The position numbers were made by a program, and so were the translations under genes. Positions 1-11,663 of a stretch of 64,000 nucleotides of DNA are shown one piece after another. Each line of letters begins with the position of its first letter. Within the stretch, counting starts at the first letter, position 1. The stretch lies in assembly GCF_034702125.1 (NCBI RefSeq), contig NC_085876.1:16176253-16240252 (forward strand), in the 5' to 3' direction. The stretch comes from Engraulis encrasicolus (lineage: Eukaryota; Chordata; Actinopteri; Clupeiformes; Engraulidae). The notes under the pieces are model-generated. The model was not told the DNA's origin. It worked only from the letters and a program-made list of their open reading frames with translations, and made no database searches.

Positions 1-176
1 TAAATTACTAGTTAAAAAATGGTCTCTTCTAGCTAATTTGCTGCATAACGTGTTTTTTTTTCACATTGCTTTACATGCAAGTCAAACCAAAAAGCACTGT
101 GAAAACTGAATTGAATGCCGAAGCCCTCTGACCTGTCTGTTATTTTTACGTCTTGGTTTAGAAATCGATAGCAGAG

Positions 177-1569
177 ATGGACCAGACCAGAAGACCAGCT
201 GTGTGGATCGTAGGGGACAGCTACATCCGGCGCGCGTCTGAGAGGGCAAGGGTAAGTATTGGGAAGAACTTAGACCTGCCGGTCGATATAACATGGTTTG
301 GAGTTGGAGGCCTGCGATGGGGGTCCTTTGTGTCTAGGTTGGACTCCCTGTTGTGCTCCAGACCTGCCCCAGATGTGATAGTTGTGCATGTTGGAGGTAA
401 TGATCTAGGAAAGGTAAAAGGGACTAGATTGGCTAGCACGATGAAATGGAACTTAGGTCAGGTGCATGAGAACTACCCCAACCTTAAGTTAGTGTTCTCT
501 TGCATTACAGAAAGGCGCGTGTGGAGGTGTGGGCGTCCCTACCAGCTTAATCATCAGCTTGCCTTTCTGAATAATGTCATGTCCGCATTTATGGGGTCGT
601 TAGAAGGAGTTTCAATTCGGCACCCTGAAATTAAGCACAATTGGGAGGGGATGTTTTTAGCTGACCGGGTCCACCTGACGGACATAGGACATGACATATT
701 TAACAGAAACCTCCAGGGGCGCATCAGAATGGTATGTGATGTGTAGATGAGAAATAATGATTCTGCATTTTTCTCGACTGTGGTGGGAGTGTGGGAAGGG
801 GATTTTAATATTCGTCCCCTTACTGCACTCCCACTGCAGCCTTCCACAGGTCTGGCTGCACAACTTTCCTGTGACAAGTTAAGTATTACCCCTCATGTTG
901 TTTTTATTTTATTTTTATTTGTTTAAATGGTACATAGTGTTATGTACACAAGTATATGCTATTGTAAACAAAAATAATCACATACTCTGTATAGCACCAT
1001 AAACTGTGTTGTAATGGTACATGCACTTATGTCTTTGTTACTTTTTTTTTTCATGCACTACACCACAGGACCGAGCCACCCTGACGCCACAGACAACACC
1101 ATAGACGACGCCACAGGACTGAGCCACCAAGATGCCATAGACGACGCCACAGGACCGAGCCACCCTGACGCCATAGACGACGCCACAGGACCGAGCCACC
1201 AAGATGCCATAGACAACGCCACAGCACCGAGCCACCAAGATGCCATAAATGGTACGTAGTGTTCTTATGTACACAAGTATATGCTATTATAAACAAAAAT
1301 CATCACATACTCTGTATAGCACCATAAACTGTGTTGTAATAGTACATGCACTTATGTCTTTGTTACTTTTTTTTTTCCTGCACAACACCACAGGACCGAG
1401 CCACCAAGATGCCATAGACGACACCACAGGAACGAGCCACCCTGACGCCATAGACGACGCCACAGGACCGAGCCACCAAGATGCCATAGACGACGCCACA
1501 GGGCCGAGCCACCAAGATGCCATAGACGACACCGAGGGAGGTACCGAGCCAGCCTCCTGCGATCTATGA
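177..1569 (+). CDS. SGNH/GDSL-hydrolase-like protein with C-terminal 12-residue repeats (predicted 4 exons)
   Basis: The first exon from ATG 177 encodes an SGNH-like fold. GDSY with Ser15 matches block I, HVGGNDLG around residues 72-79 matches the Gly/Asn block, and DRVHLTDIGH near residue 160 matches the catalytic Asp-His block. Read straight through it stops at 744-746 (189 aa). A strong donor (G|GTATGT) lies at 731/732. I predict exons 177-731, 850-877, 1069-1251 and 1394-1569. The phases agree at every junction (0, 1, 1), and the two repeat exons have clear polypyrimidine-CAG acceptors. The product would be about 313 aa with a tail of GPSHQDAIDDAT-type repeats. SGNH proteins are esterases or lipases, but the substrate here is unknown. 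Such domains also occur in some transposable elements, so host gene versus element gene is open. The SGNH exon is fairly sure; the 28-bp second exon is the weakest part of the model. Confidence 0.5.
924..1545 (+). repeat. Tandem duplication of a repeat exon plus its 5' intron
   Basis: Unit A (about 924-1246) and unit B (about 1247-1545) share the intron-like stretch starting AAATGGTAC, the T-rich acceptor region and an array of 36-bp repeats. The 36-bp repeat encodes 12 residues (GPSHQDAIDDAT and variants). There are about five copies in unit A and about four in unit B. The length is a multiple of three, so copy-number change keeps the frame. Confidence 0.8.
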
Positions 1570-2338
1570 TACGGTACTTAATATTTTGCATTATATTACA
1601 CTTTGCTGGCATTTTATCCAAAATGACTGTAAAGCAAATATCCTCACATTCTCAACAAAACACATCAGTAAGCTGGCTTTAAATATGTTTTTACTCTGCC
1701 TATACCTGTAATAGTATGTTTGCACTATGTACATGTTGCCTTAATTTCATTGTTTTTTGTATTTATAGTTTTTGTATGAAATGTTCTTTCATGTACTGTG
1801 CTTTCATGTACTGAAGATGTACACAGCACCAGCACTCAAGTGGGCTCTTCATCCAGGAACTGGGCCAACATTGATGCTGCTGTAGGCGTCACCTGCTGCC
1901 GATGACCATCTTCACAACATTGCAATTTTGAAACTCTCAATAAATTAAAAAATGTAACGGCCCACAACTTTCTGGTTCTTAAATGTTTCTGCAATATTGG
2001 TTCACACATTAGCAACATAAACTGGGGGGGAGAAATGCCAGACAAATGTTAAGATTTGAAGTAATGCATTTATTTGGAAGCTTGGGGAGGAATGTTGCTA
2101 AAGAAAGAGGAAGGGTTTAAAAATATATATATATTCTTGAATCTTGTCCAAGACCGGGAGGGGGGGNGGGGATTTGATGATCAGCCATGATGGTCATGGC
2201 TTGCAAGCTTCGGCTGGATGACGAGACCTTTCCTCAACTTCCATTGGCTTGTTTCTGTTAAAGGAAAGTTTATTTAATTGGTTTGCATGTCATTTGTAGA
2301 TGGGTTTATGTATACATAACAGCTGTGAATACCGCAAA
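1570..2338. other. No gene recognised; contains an ambiguous base
   Basis: AT-rich non-coding sequence, the first part being the probable 3' UTR of the SGNH-like gene. A G-run with one unresolved base (n) lies at 2161-2170, probably a sequencing difficulty in poly-G. Confidence 0.5.
1939..1944 (+). terminator. Candidate polyadenylation signal
   Basis: A canonical AATAAA lies about 370 bp after the predicted stop at 1569, on the same strand as the SGNH-like gene. It fits as the 3' end of that transcript. No other evidence is visible. Confidence 0.35.
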
Positions 2339-2516
2339 TGGGTCAAAGACGTCCAACATGTCCTTCAGTGAGATTTTTTTAAAATACATTTTTTTGGCTT
2401 AGCTTTCATGCATTCACTTTTCAAAAAATGTTTTGAAATTTCATATTTTCAGTTAGAGTAAGCAAAAGCATCTGTTAGCACTGAAGGACAATGTCGTGTT
2501 GGACGTCTTTGACCCA
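2339..2516. mobile_element. Short inverted-repeat element (MITE-like)
   Basis: The left arm 2339-2370 starts TGGGTCAAAGACGTCC. The right arm 2479-2516 is its reverse complement apart from a 6-bp indel, ending GGACGTCTTTGACCCA. The spacer is about 108 bp. I see no convincing TSD, so the superfamily is undetermined. Confidence 0.65.
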
Positions 2517-3246
2517 AATGTGAACAATGTCCCAAGCCAAGGGGATTAACTTTGTGTGGCAGACAGACGATGTTTTTCGCCAATTGGCAGATGTTTAACA
2601 ACGTGAAACTGTGCATTCGTGGGCTCTTGTCATTGACCTCATTGGCCCTCTCACAGCTCTCCATTGCAGACTTCGACAATAGTTTTCTGCCAAATGCTAA
2701 GCTGACATAAAAGCACGTCTGCCGTACACAGCTTGGTTTGTCTTAAATTGCCGTTACATTACAACATGGTGAAGTAAGTTAGATGGATCAAACGCCATTC
2801 GGTTGGCTCATGTTAGCCGCTAAGCTAAATAATAATAAAAGTTATGATGGGCTATAACAACCCCTTCAAGATTTCGTTGACCTTAAGTACCATTGATTAA
2901 TATGATGTATTGGTATTCACCATACGTACCGATCACAAGTTCCTTTTGGACCTGTGGTGGTAAGTGACAGGGTTTCGGTGTTGACAAGTTTCAGAGCTGA
3001 AAACGGGTTTCAATATCTTGACATGGTATGACACCGAGCCGGCATAGTAGGTGTTTTTGGATTGGCTGGCGCTGTCAGCGATGTCGACCTATCGGAAATG
3101 TAGCTCAACGTTGCCAAGGTGATTATTTCACTTCCGTATTTTGGAGGCGGAAGTAAATCAGCCGCGGTTGCATTAAAACCGTTGAATGGAGTTCTATGGA
3201 ACCACCTTCTCCCCTTATGTAGACCTCCTTGGTCCCGGCTCATCTA

Positions 3247-3330
3247 GACTTCTATTTGAATTTCAGTCTTCTTAAATACAAACACACACATTACTTATTA
3301 CAAAAGCAGGAACATGCCGTTTCAAAGCAG
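3247..3330. repeat. Dispersed repeat shared with the hAT element at 10450-11600
   Basis: The run from TTTCAGTCTTCTTAAATAC to AACATGCCGTTTCA recurs almost unchanged at about 11180-11264 inside another element. It is therefore a fragment of the same repeat family. Confidence 0.6.
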
Positions 3331-3693
3331 GCATGAAAACAGGTCAGGGGTGAAAAAGGTGAGAAAGGAGCGGCGGGGCCGGTCGGCGCTTGCCCGTCAG
3401 CGGCGCGCGCGCATGTGTGGTGTGCAGTGGCGTTTTTTGGGGGATGGTAATGTATAAGAGTCATACATGGTCCCCAAATTTAGCCCCCGGGCCTGAGTTT
3501 GACATCCCTGGCTTAGTCGCATAAAGGTGGAGAAGGCGGTGTCTGTGGATGGGAACAGAAAACTATATCGTTTCAGAAAGGAGGGGTTGGTGTATGGCAT
3601 TTCTTGTGTGTTTGTAAAAATGTATTTTGTGTGTCTAATCTCTAGTTATACATGAAAGTGAACTAACATAAACTGATGTATCTATTCTTTCAG

Positions 3694-3793
3694 GAACAAG
3701 GACAAGCAGCCGATTGAAGAGGTGCAGACATTTGTGGATGCCATAAGAGCTGTGGCCACACATGCAAATCCATTATTTCATTTAACTTTATAA
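3694..3793 (+). other. Candidate small terminal exon
   Basis: A pyrimidine-rich acceptor (TCTATTCTTTCAG) precedes an open stretch encoding NKDKQPIEEVQTFVDAIRA and ending at TAA 3791-3793. I do not recognise the peptide, and no partner exon is visible. It could be chance. Confidence 0.2.
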
Positions 3794-4754
3794 GTAATTT
3801 CTATTTAACATTTATTTAATTTTAAGTGATTAAGGACACGATGATGGACATGTCACACAAGTTTTGTTTAAATCAGAGAACTTGAGAAACTGACTCTTTT
3901 TTTTTTTTTTTAAGAAAATGGAATTTCTGGGAAATCTTATATCAACAATACACACTCTCATACTATATCTATCTTCATGTCGTACCTTAAAGAAAGTGAA
4001 ACTCCTGAAATGAAACTCCAACTCCCTTCGTTATTGTGACACAGCACACAAGTGCACAGTGCGCACAATGAAATTGCATCTATGCCTCGCCCGTGCAAGG
4101 GGGTGGAGCGGCGGAACGGTACCATCACAGTGGGTTTACATACAGTGTTGAATCTCGCCCTCCAACCCGTGCCTGCAGTTCACCTAGGGAGCGCTGTCGA
4201 GACAGCAGAGCTCATAAGGCTGGCGCTAATAACTTGACATTGTGCTCGCTGTCGGCTGAAACTTGACAATATTACTGTAAGTTCTGAGAAACCAATGTGG
4301 ATTTCAATTAAATGTACAATAACCTGGGAGTTATGTCCTTCTGATTTCCTACAGCTTTGGCATTTATGAGTCAGGCTCCGCTAGCATCTTGCTAACAAAA
4401 TTGCTTTACGGCCGTCGTGATCACAGCAATGCAGCCGGCCGACCAATCCAAACGCAGTGTGTGAAGCCACTCGTGACGTCATATTGATAATAAAGTCGTA
4501 TTTTACAAAGATCCAGCGAGTTTAAACATTCAAACTAAGTGCGGTTTGAAAGGATAATCTATCCTGCCTTTTGGAAAAATAAATTGAAACGATGATACCA
4601 ATTCTCTCCCAAAGCAATGGCAGCATCGTGGTTGAGCTCCATGGGACCCCATTCATTTCAACAGCCTCTGCGCTCCTTGGCGCTCCTCTGCGCTGTCTGG
4701 ATGGCGCCACTTAGAGGACAGTACCACCCGGAAAAAGTAGCGAGATTCCTCTCC

Positions 4755-5515
4755 TAGTGGAGCAGCTACAAGGCCAATATGGCAAGAATCGTGCAAATTA
4801 TGATACAAGCATGAAATTTGGCAGGTATGTGCCAAAGACCCTTACAATCAAATCTACCCGATTTGCCACTTGAAATGGCGGCCATTTTCCAAGATGGCCG
4901 CCAAACAATACCCCAAAAGTTGATTTATTGCAAAGAATTGACATATAAAATTATGATACAAGCATGAAATTCAACACGTTTGTGCTCAAGACCAGCATAA
5001 ATAAATCTACCTGATTTGCCACTTGAAATGGCGGCCATTTTCCAAGATGGCCGCCAAAGAAAACCTCAGAAATTGATTTTTTTCACAGAAATGACCAAAC
5101 AAATTGTGATACAAGCATGAAATTCGACATGTTTGTACACAAGACCAATGAAATTAAATCCACCTGATTTGCCACTCAAAATGGCGGCCATTTTCCAAGA
5201 TGGCCGCCAAAAAGACCCCAGAAATTGATTTATTTCACCAAATTGACCAAGCAAATTACGATACACACATGAAATTTGGCATATATGTGATCAAGACCAA
5301 TACAATCAAATCCACCTGATTTGCCACTTGAAATGGCGGCCATTTTCCAAGATGGCCGCCAAACAGACCCCAGAAATTGGTTTATTGCACCAAATCGACC
5401 AAGCAAATTATGATACACACATGAAATTCAGCATATGTGATCAAGAGCAATACAATCAAATCCACCTGATTTGCTACTTGAAATGGTGGCCATTTTCCAA
5501 GATGGCGTCTGTTGT
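4755..5515 (+). repeat. Left array of ~153-bp units with GGCGGCCAT...ATGGCCGCC hairpins
   Basis: Five units have hairpin cores at about 4877, 5031, 5184, 5336 and 5487, the last one degraded. Each core has 9-bp arms (GGCGGCCAT / ATGGCCGCC) around TTTCCAAG. Flanking parts such as AATTATGATACAAGCATG also repeat. The core contains AAATGGCGGCC, which matches the published YY1-type motif (ATGGCGGC). Confidence 0.85.
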
Positions 5516-5519
5516 ATAG

Positions 5520-6598
5520 AATTGCAAATGTGGTCCAAATTGTTCATTATCCTTAATTCAGATGATGAGGTGATACAGATGTGTCTCCAATGTCAAATAA
5601 GCCCTTATAACATACTAATAATATGTTGATAACATTCCAATAACGCCAGTTATGCACCCCCACCCCCCAACAAAAAATGACTGCTAATAACATGCTAATA
5701 ATGCAATGACAATGTGGTAATAATATGCTAATTCATGGTTTTATCGATGTTGCTCTTACATAATGTGGCGATGTTGCTCTAACGTGGCGGTAGCATGGTA
5801 ATAGCTAATAATGCCAGTTCTTGATGCCGAGGGAGGGTGGTGCGTGATGATGCTACTAGAAAAATCCGAAATAAATAAAATGTAAAGAAAGCTGTTGAGG
5901 CATCAATATAGCTACATCCTGATGAGAAACAACAGCCTAAGTGAACAATCACATAGAATCCCAGATTCATGAACACAACAACACTGGTTTACGCAGACCG
6001 TTTTGATTTTTGCTAGATCTGGTCTGCGCTGTGAGAGGATTCAAACTGCCTTCAATACAAGGAGTAAACTATACGTGTCTGTTGCCTTGTAGCTACACAG
6101 CTACACAGACTCAACGACAATGGAAATGAAACATGCAATAAACGTCAACCTTTTTTTTTGATTGCACTATCCACCGCGGTAGTTTGGAACAAGGAAGTGG
6201 GTCATTGTCGAGAACAGGTCGCACAAAGCAGAATGAACTATGGAAACACTATTTACTGTCCCGATATAACTTCAGCATCATAACTTGCAAGTGCACGTGT
6301 TGGCTTTTGTTCGTGTAAATAAATGAAGCTACAAAGCATGAGGAACTTATTTAATGAACATCTCATAGTCTGTAGCCCAGTGAAGGTTAGAACAAGGAAG
6401 TAGCTGTTTGTTCTCGAGCACAGAGCAGCCTGGTCGAGAGGACCAATCACAGCGGCTCTTGCTGCCGTTAACCGCGTAGCTGTCTGCGGGCAGTCACATT
6501 TTCAGGTGCACACCAAGTGACGGCAGAGGTGGTAAAAATAACTGCGTGGCTGTCTGCATCATCGCACAGACAACTTTGATTCTGAGCATAAACCAGGC
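5520..6598. other. Interior of the long-TIR element; no gene seen
   Basis: AT-rich, with many short CTAATAATG-like motifs at 5570-5810 and no coherent coding region. Inverted 8-mers CGCAGACC / GGTCTGCG lie at about 5992-6028. Confidence 0.4.
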
Positions 6599-7569
6599 TT
6601 TAGCCCTACGCCTTTCCCCTTACCCTCCGTTTTGCACGTTCATAGGCGTAGGGCTGTTCGAATTCACGTTAAGACAGAGGGGTAGGGGTAAGGGGCTTTC
6701 TACCCCTTCAAATAGAGATTTTCCAGAGGAAGACTTCAAACGGAGGGGTAAGATCTATTTCCCCCAAATGCATTGTGAATGTCTTTAAAAAAGGTCGGCA
6801 TCCACAAAAGCACGCAAAAATAAGTACTTTATGTAATTTATGTTTTTACTGTTGTAATAAATGTTGCATTGTACTACTGTAAGTTAAACATTGTCTCAAT
6901 GGGTTATTTTCTCCAGGAAACATGCATGAAAAAATTGCTATTAATGTCTACTTAATGCATGGAAGTCGTGAAGGAATTGCGAGGGTCATGCAACACCGTT
7001 GTCCTTTTTTAAAATTGTTGTCCGAGTGATTACAAGTAATATTGTTGGTTTAACCATCGAGAGGCTGTTTTTTGAATGCTATGGGTGTCATGCCGGGATT
7101 GTTGAAGGGTGTCTCAATTCGTAGGGGTTGCGTTTCAAGGTTTGAAGGGACGAGGGGCAAGGGGAAGGCATAGGGGTGTTCAAACTTCACAGTGTGCAAA
7201 ATGAGTGTTGTACAAATGACAGTGCAGCTTAACTTTAGAAGGAATTCAATGACAGACAGTGCATCTAGGCATTTGTGTCCAAAATTCATTTTCTATTGGT
7301 TACTGCTTCTCAGCCCCCCAGGGGGAATTGGGGAGTCCTGGGGGGTGTTGAGAAGGATAAAGCTGAGAGGAGGTAGTACTCGCAATGCATTCAGGGAAAT
7401 CTGTCGAAGCCCTCCATCCATGGAGTGAGGTGTTGGAAAATCTCCGCGCGGAGGGGATGAAAGCCCTTCGCCAAACCCCTACCCATCTGTCTGAACATGA
7501 ATCGGGATGCCACTACGCTTACACATGGACGCGCAAAACGGAGGCAAAGGGGATCGGCATAGGGCTAAG
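6599..7569. mobile_element. MITE with ~130-bp inverted ends
   Basis: The left end runs TTTAGCCCTACGCC...CCTCCGTTTTGC. The right end (about 7440-7569) is its diverged reverse complement, ending GGGCTAAG. The match includes AGACAGAGGGGTAGGGG and AGATTTTCC, giving TIRs of about 130 bp. TSD and superfamily are not clear. Internal G-rich segments near 7085-7185 may be a second related copy. Confidence 0.55.
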
Positions 7570-7761
7570 GGGTGTAATGGGATTCACCCTTATGTCAATG
7601 GGGGGAATTAGTCTATTCTATTATTTGATAATAAGGGGGGGGTTGGGAGGCTTGTTATGACGTCAAGGGGGCATTTGTTCACAAAAGGTTGAGAACCACT
7701 GCCATAGCTATTCTAGCCCCCTATAGTGTAAAGTGCTTTTATCAATTTCTTCTCTGTGTAG

Positions 7762-9056
7762 GATAATAATAATAATAATAATAATAATAAATTTTATTTT
7801 TGAGCGCCTTTCAAGATACCCAAGGACACTTTACAATCAAAACAAATACATAGCAGTAGGGAAAGTAAAACAAAGCTTCAGTGAATTAACAATAGGAGAG
7901 TAATTAAAATGCAAAAATAAAATAGAAATAAAAGTACAATAAAGATAAATGTTTTCAAGTAAGAAAAGAAGTAGAATGCATTTGAAAATAAAATAAAATG
8001 AGGGGGAAAAAAATATTATGTGAAATTAAAAATAAACTGATGATTAAAATAAAGTGGAAGTGCCTGTCAATGAAGTGGAAAAGCAGAAATGAAAAGGTGT
8101 GTCTTCAGCTTGGATTTAAAAGTAGATAGTGTGGAACACTGACGAAGAGACAGTGGGAGTGAATTCCAAAGTTTGGGGCCAACAACACTAAATGCCCTGT
8201 CGCCCATGGTGCGCAGGTGTGTGGAGGGAACTGTAAGGAGGAGTGAGTCAGTGGAGCGTAGTGTGCGGGTGGGATTGTATGGGGTGAGGAGACTTGTGAT
8301 GTAGGAGGGTGCAAGGTTGTGCTGGGCCTTGTATACAAGGAGGAGAATTTTGAAATGGATACGTGAATGGATAGGAAGCCAGTGTAATTGATAGAGGATA
8401 GGGGTAATGTGATGCCAGGGTCTGGTGTGTGTGAGTAATCTAGCTGCTGAGTTCTGAATGTATTGTAGACGGTTAATCAATTTAGTAGGGAGACCAGTGA
8501 GTAGGGCATTGCAATAATCTAATCTGGAGGTTACGAAAGCGTGGATGAGGGTCTCAGCAGAGGTAGGGGCAAGAGAAGGGCGGAGTCTGGAGACCGTTTA
8601 AGGTGGAAAAACACAGTTTTGGTGAGGTGTTTGATATGGGATTCAAAGGAGAGCGAAGAGTCGATGATGACGCCCAGATTTCTTACTTCAGAGGAAGTGG
8701 AGGTAAAATAGTCAGGGATAGAGAAAGGTTTATCTTTTTAAGTAATGATGGAGTGGCGATGATGATGGCTTCGGTTTTGTTTTGATTAAGTTTAAGAAAA
8801 TTTTGGGTCATCCAATTACTAATTTCATTTAGACAGGTTGTTAAGTTAGCAAGGGGGAGTGGATGGGAGGGTTTAGTGTGAATGTAAATTTGGGTGTCAT
8901 CTGCATAACAATGAAAATTTAGGCCATGTTTTCGGAGAATGTTACCAAGGGGAAGAATATAAATGATGAAGAGTAGGGGGCCTAGAACTGAGCCTTGAGG
9001 AACACCATGTGTGAGGACTGAATTTGGAGACCGGAAATCACCAATAGAGACAAACT
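7762..9056 (-). pseudogene. L2-type LINE, 5'-truncated (copy 1)
   Basis: Read on the minus strand, 8067-8480 gives the typical C-terminal segment of L2 reverse transcriptases: LQYIQNSAARLLTHTRPWH, then HWLPIHSRIHFKILLLVYKA, then GDRAFSVVGPKLWNSLP. The 3' end GTGTCCTTGGGTATCTTGAA followed by an (ATT)n tail is at 7762-7840. Homology to copy 2 (14650-17940) stops at about 9056, so the 5' part is missing. A remnant of the YADD region appears near 8900. It lies inside the 4755-10190 element and is not functional. Confidence 0.85.
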
Positions 9057-9239
9057 AATGCACCCTGAAATACATTAACACCTCTTGCCATATTACCGTA
9101 AATTTCCAAGTGGCCAGCAAGTCAGGAAGATTTGATTATATTGCACTACAGCACAAACAAACAAAATTAGAAGCTTTTAGCGTAATTTTCTTGCCGGATT
9201 CCGCGCTAAATTCAATCTTTTTGGAGCCCATATTGTGAA

Positions 9240-10190
9240 ATGGCTACCATTTCAAGTGGTAAATGGCTACCATTTCAAGTATTGGTAAATCAGTACACAA
9301 CATTTCATTTGTATTTAACTTTCTTGTTTGTGCAAAATTCAGCACATTTACACAACATTTCATACTTGTATAATAACTTACTTGGTCAACTGTGTGCAAA
9401 ATTCAATATCTATGGTATGGTAATCTACGGTATTTTTGGCGGCCATCTTGAAAAATGGCCACCATTTCAAGAGGCAAATCAGGTGGATTTGATTACATTG
9501 ATCTTGTGCACATTTATGTCGAACTTCATGCCTACATCGTAATTTGATTGATCAATTGTGTGCAATAAATCAATTTCTGAGATCTTGGCGGCCATCTTGG
9601 AAAATGGCCGCAATTTCAAGTGGCAAATCAGGTAGCTTTAATTACATTGGTCTTGAGCTCATGCTTGTCGAATTTCATGCTTGTATCATAATTTGCTAAG
9701 CCAATTCTATGCAATTCATCAATTACTGAGGTATTTTTTTGGCGGCCATCTGGAAAATGGGGAAAATGGCCGCCATTTAAAGTGGCAAATCAGGTGGATT
9801 TGATTTCATTGGTCTTGAGCACATACATGTTGAATGTCATGCTTGTATTATGATTTGCTTTGTCAATTCTGTGCAATAAATCAATTTCTGAGATCTTCTT
9901 TGGCGGCCATCTTGGAAAATGGCTACCATTTTAAGTGGCAAATCAGATAGATTTAATTGTGTTGGTCCTGAGCACATACATGTTCAATATTATGCATGTA
10001 TCATAATTTTATATGTCAATTCTATGCAATAAATCAATATCTGGGCTCTTTTTTGGCGGCCATCTTGGAAAATGGCCGCCATTTCACGTGGCAAATCGGG
10101 TAGATTTGATTGTATTGATCTTAAGTACATACCTGCCGAATTTCACGCTTGTATCATAATTTGCACGATTTTTCCTGTAGCCGCTCCACT
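9240..10190 (-). repeat. Right array of ~153-bp hairpin units, inverted relative to 4755-5515
   Basis: Hairpin cores (GGCGGCCATCTTGGAAAATGG and variants) lie at about 9438, 9589, 9741, 9903 and 10056. A partial unit is near 9240. The array ends in the segment that mirrors 4755-4800. One unit has a small duplication (GGGGAAAATGG) that lengthens it. Confidence 0.8.
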
Positions 10191-10449
10191 ACTCGTACTA
10201 CCCATAAACACTCTCTGGTACCGTGCTCAGGGTACATTAGTCATGGAGGAGGATGGGGGAGAGCACTGGTTAATCAATCCCCTACCAACCAGTGTTGCCG
10301 ATTTAGCGACTTTTTGCCACCTCTGGCGACAAAAAAAAAAAAAAAACATCTAGCTACTTAGCGACTTCTCAGGCTCAATCTGGCCAAATCTAGCGACTAT
10401 TTCGCTTGTCTTGTGAGAGGCAAATCAGTCTCCCTCCCCACGACACCAC

Positions 10450-11600
10450 TAGAGATGATATAAAACCCGGAGGATCCGGTTGGCGAGCCGGGTCAAGACC
10501 TCATCCGAACAGACCGGATGGCTGTCGTGCATTGATCCGCCAAAGGCGGGTCAGACGGCATTTCATTAATATGTCAACAAAATGGCAGTTACAACGCGAG
10601 AAATTGTGAAACCGGACTGTATCCTCTTTAGTTGACTACAACAGCCATTCTCTAATCTCCCTACTATGCTGTTCAGTCACGAACACTCACTGAGTAAAAC
10701 TGAACCAACTCCCGCCTCGTCATTCATCGAGCCCGTTTGATCCGTCCAGCCTGTTGTGGCCAATTGAGTCGCGGGTCCACACTCCCTATGTGTGTGCTTC
10801 TGACTCTGTTGAGGTCTACATTTCTAAATGTTAACAATGCTCTGCCAACGCTTTAACATCTCAGTATGTAGGCTACTCTTAGGGAAATTATAGTCTACAG
10901 ACGTGACTCTACTATCACTCACTGCGTTACAGCGTAGGCCTACCGTCTTTAAAGACACTGCTGTCACTCCCCTCGTCCGAGTCACTCAGCAGCGGCGCCC
11001 TCGGCGACTCGGTGAGACGAATCCTGACTGAGTTGTTGGTAGCAGCGAATCCCCTACGGATCGGATCAACGCTTAAGTTTCGTTTTTGCCACGAGTGTGC
11101 GAGTCGCAAGGCAACTCGGCAGCGGAAGCGAGTGGTCATCTGCTGCTCGCCTCCTGACTGTCCCTGCTCAACTAGACTTCTGCTCCCAAATATTTGACTT
11201 TTAGTCTTCTTAAATACAAACACACACATTATTTATTGCAAAATCAGGAACATGCCGTTTCACTGCTGCCAAAGGCTGTTCGAGTTGTGGTTGCATGTTT
11301 AGTGAGGAGACCCAGGTGGGTCGGATCGCAGCATGAGTTTAGGAACTGTGACATTCATAAAGTGAGTTTTGTTGATCAAACTGTCTTACTCTTTGATTTA
11401 TCAACGTGAATTGATAAATGGAACAACAAAGGTGAGGCGCATAGCTACTTAACGAAAGAAACGTTTTAAAAAATACATTATTATTATTTATTTTTATTTA
11501 TTTTAAATAAGTGATCCGTGTGATCCGTCTAATCCGGATACCCTCCTTGGAATGATCCAATCAATCCGGACGCCTCAAAGAGTCGAGTTAAGCACCTCTA
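10450..11600. mobile_element. hAT-type element, TAGAGATG ends, nested
   Basis: Ends TAGAGATG / CACCTCTA are bracketed by a perfect 8-bp TSD, GACACCAC, at 10442-10449 and 11601-11608. Both ends carry GGATCCGG-type motifs. No coding capacity is recognised. It inserted into the 10290-12831 element. Confidence 0.85.
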
Positions 11601-11663
11601 GACACCACATAATGCATTTTCAGTGGCGGGTAGAGACAGACGTGACACATGATGCACTACGGT

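Larger units (their letters stand above)
2517..4754. other. Mostly unassigned non-coding DNA
   Basis: No intact gene. The stretch CCTGAGTTTGACATCCCTG near 3493-3511 resembles the right end of the hAT MITE family seen whole at 59027-59749, but I found no left partner. The part from 3340 to 3420 is GC-rich. Confidence 0.4.
4755..10190. mobile_element. Large element with long, internally repeated terminal inverted repeats (foldback-like)
   Basis: The left end TAGTGGAGCAGCTAC at 4755 is matched in inverse at 10177-10190 (GTAGCCGCTCCACT). The match continues through an adjacent segment (ATCGTGCAAATTATGATAC) and then through arrays of ~153-bp units on both sides. The interior (about 5520-9235) has no transposase. 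It carries a MITE and a 5'-truncated L2 that look like later arrivals. No TSD is clear. This layout resembles foldback elements, whose long TIRs contain tandem repeats. The alternative is a satellite cluster broken by inversion. Confidence 0.6.

Noticed and set aside
1069..1545. Bacterial-type surface repeat gene or operon
   Set aside because: Introns, a polyadenylation signal and surrounding fish elements indicate eukaryotic DNA.
7691..7701. Right end of a hAT MITE (GAGAACCACTG)
   Set aside because: The end motif is present, but no left end or duplication of CCATAGCT was found, so boundaries cannot be given.
4755..10190. CRISPR array
   Set aside because: The ~153-bp units repeat throughout rather than having short repeats and unique spacers, and the DNA is eukaryotic.
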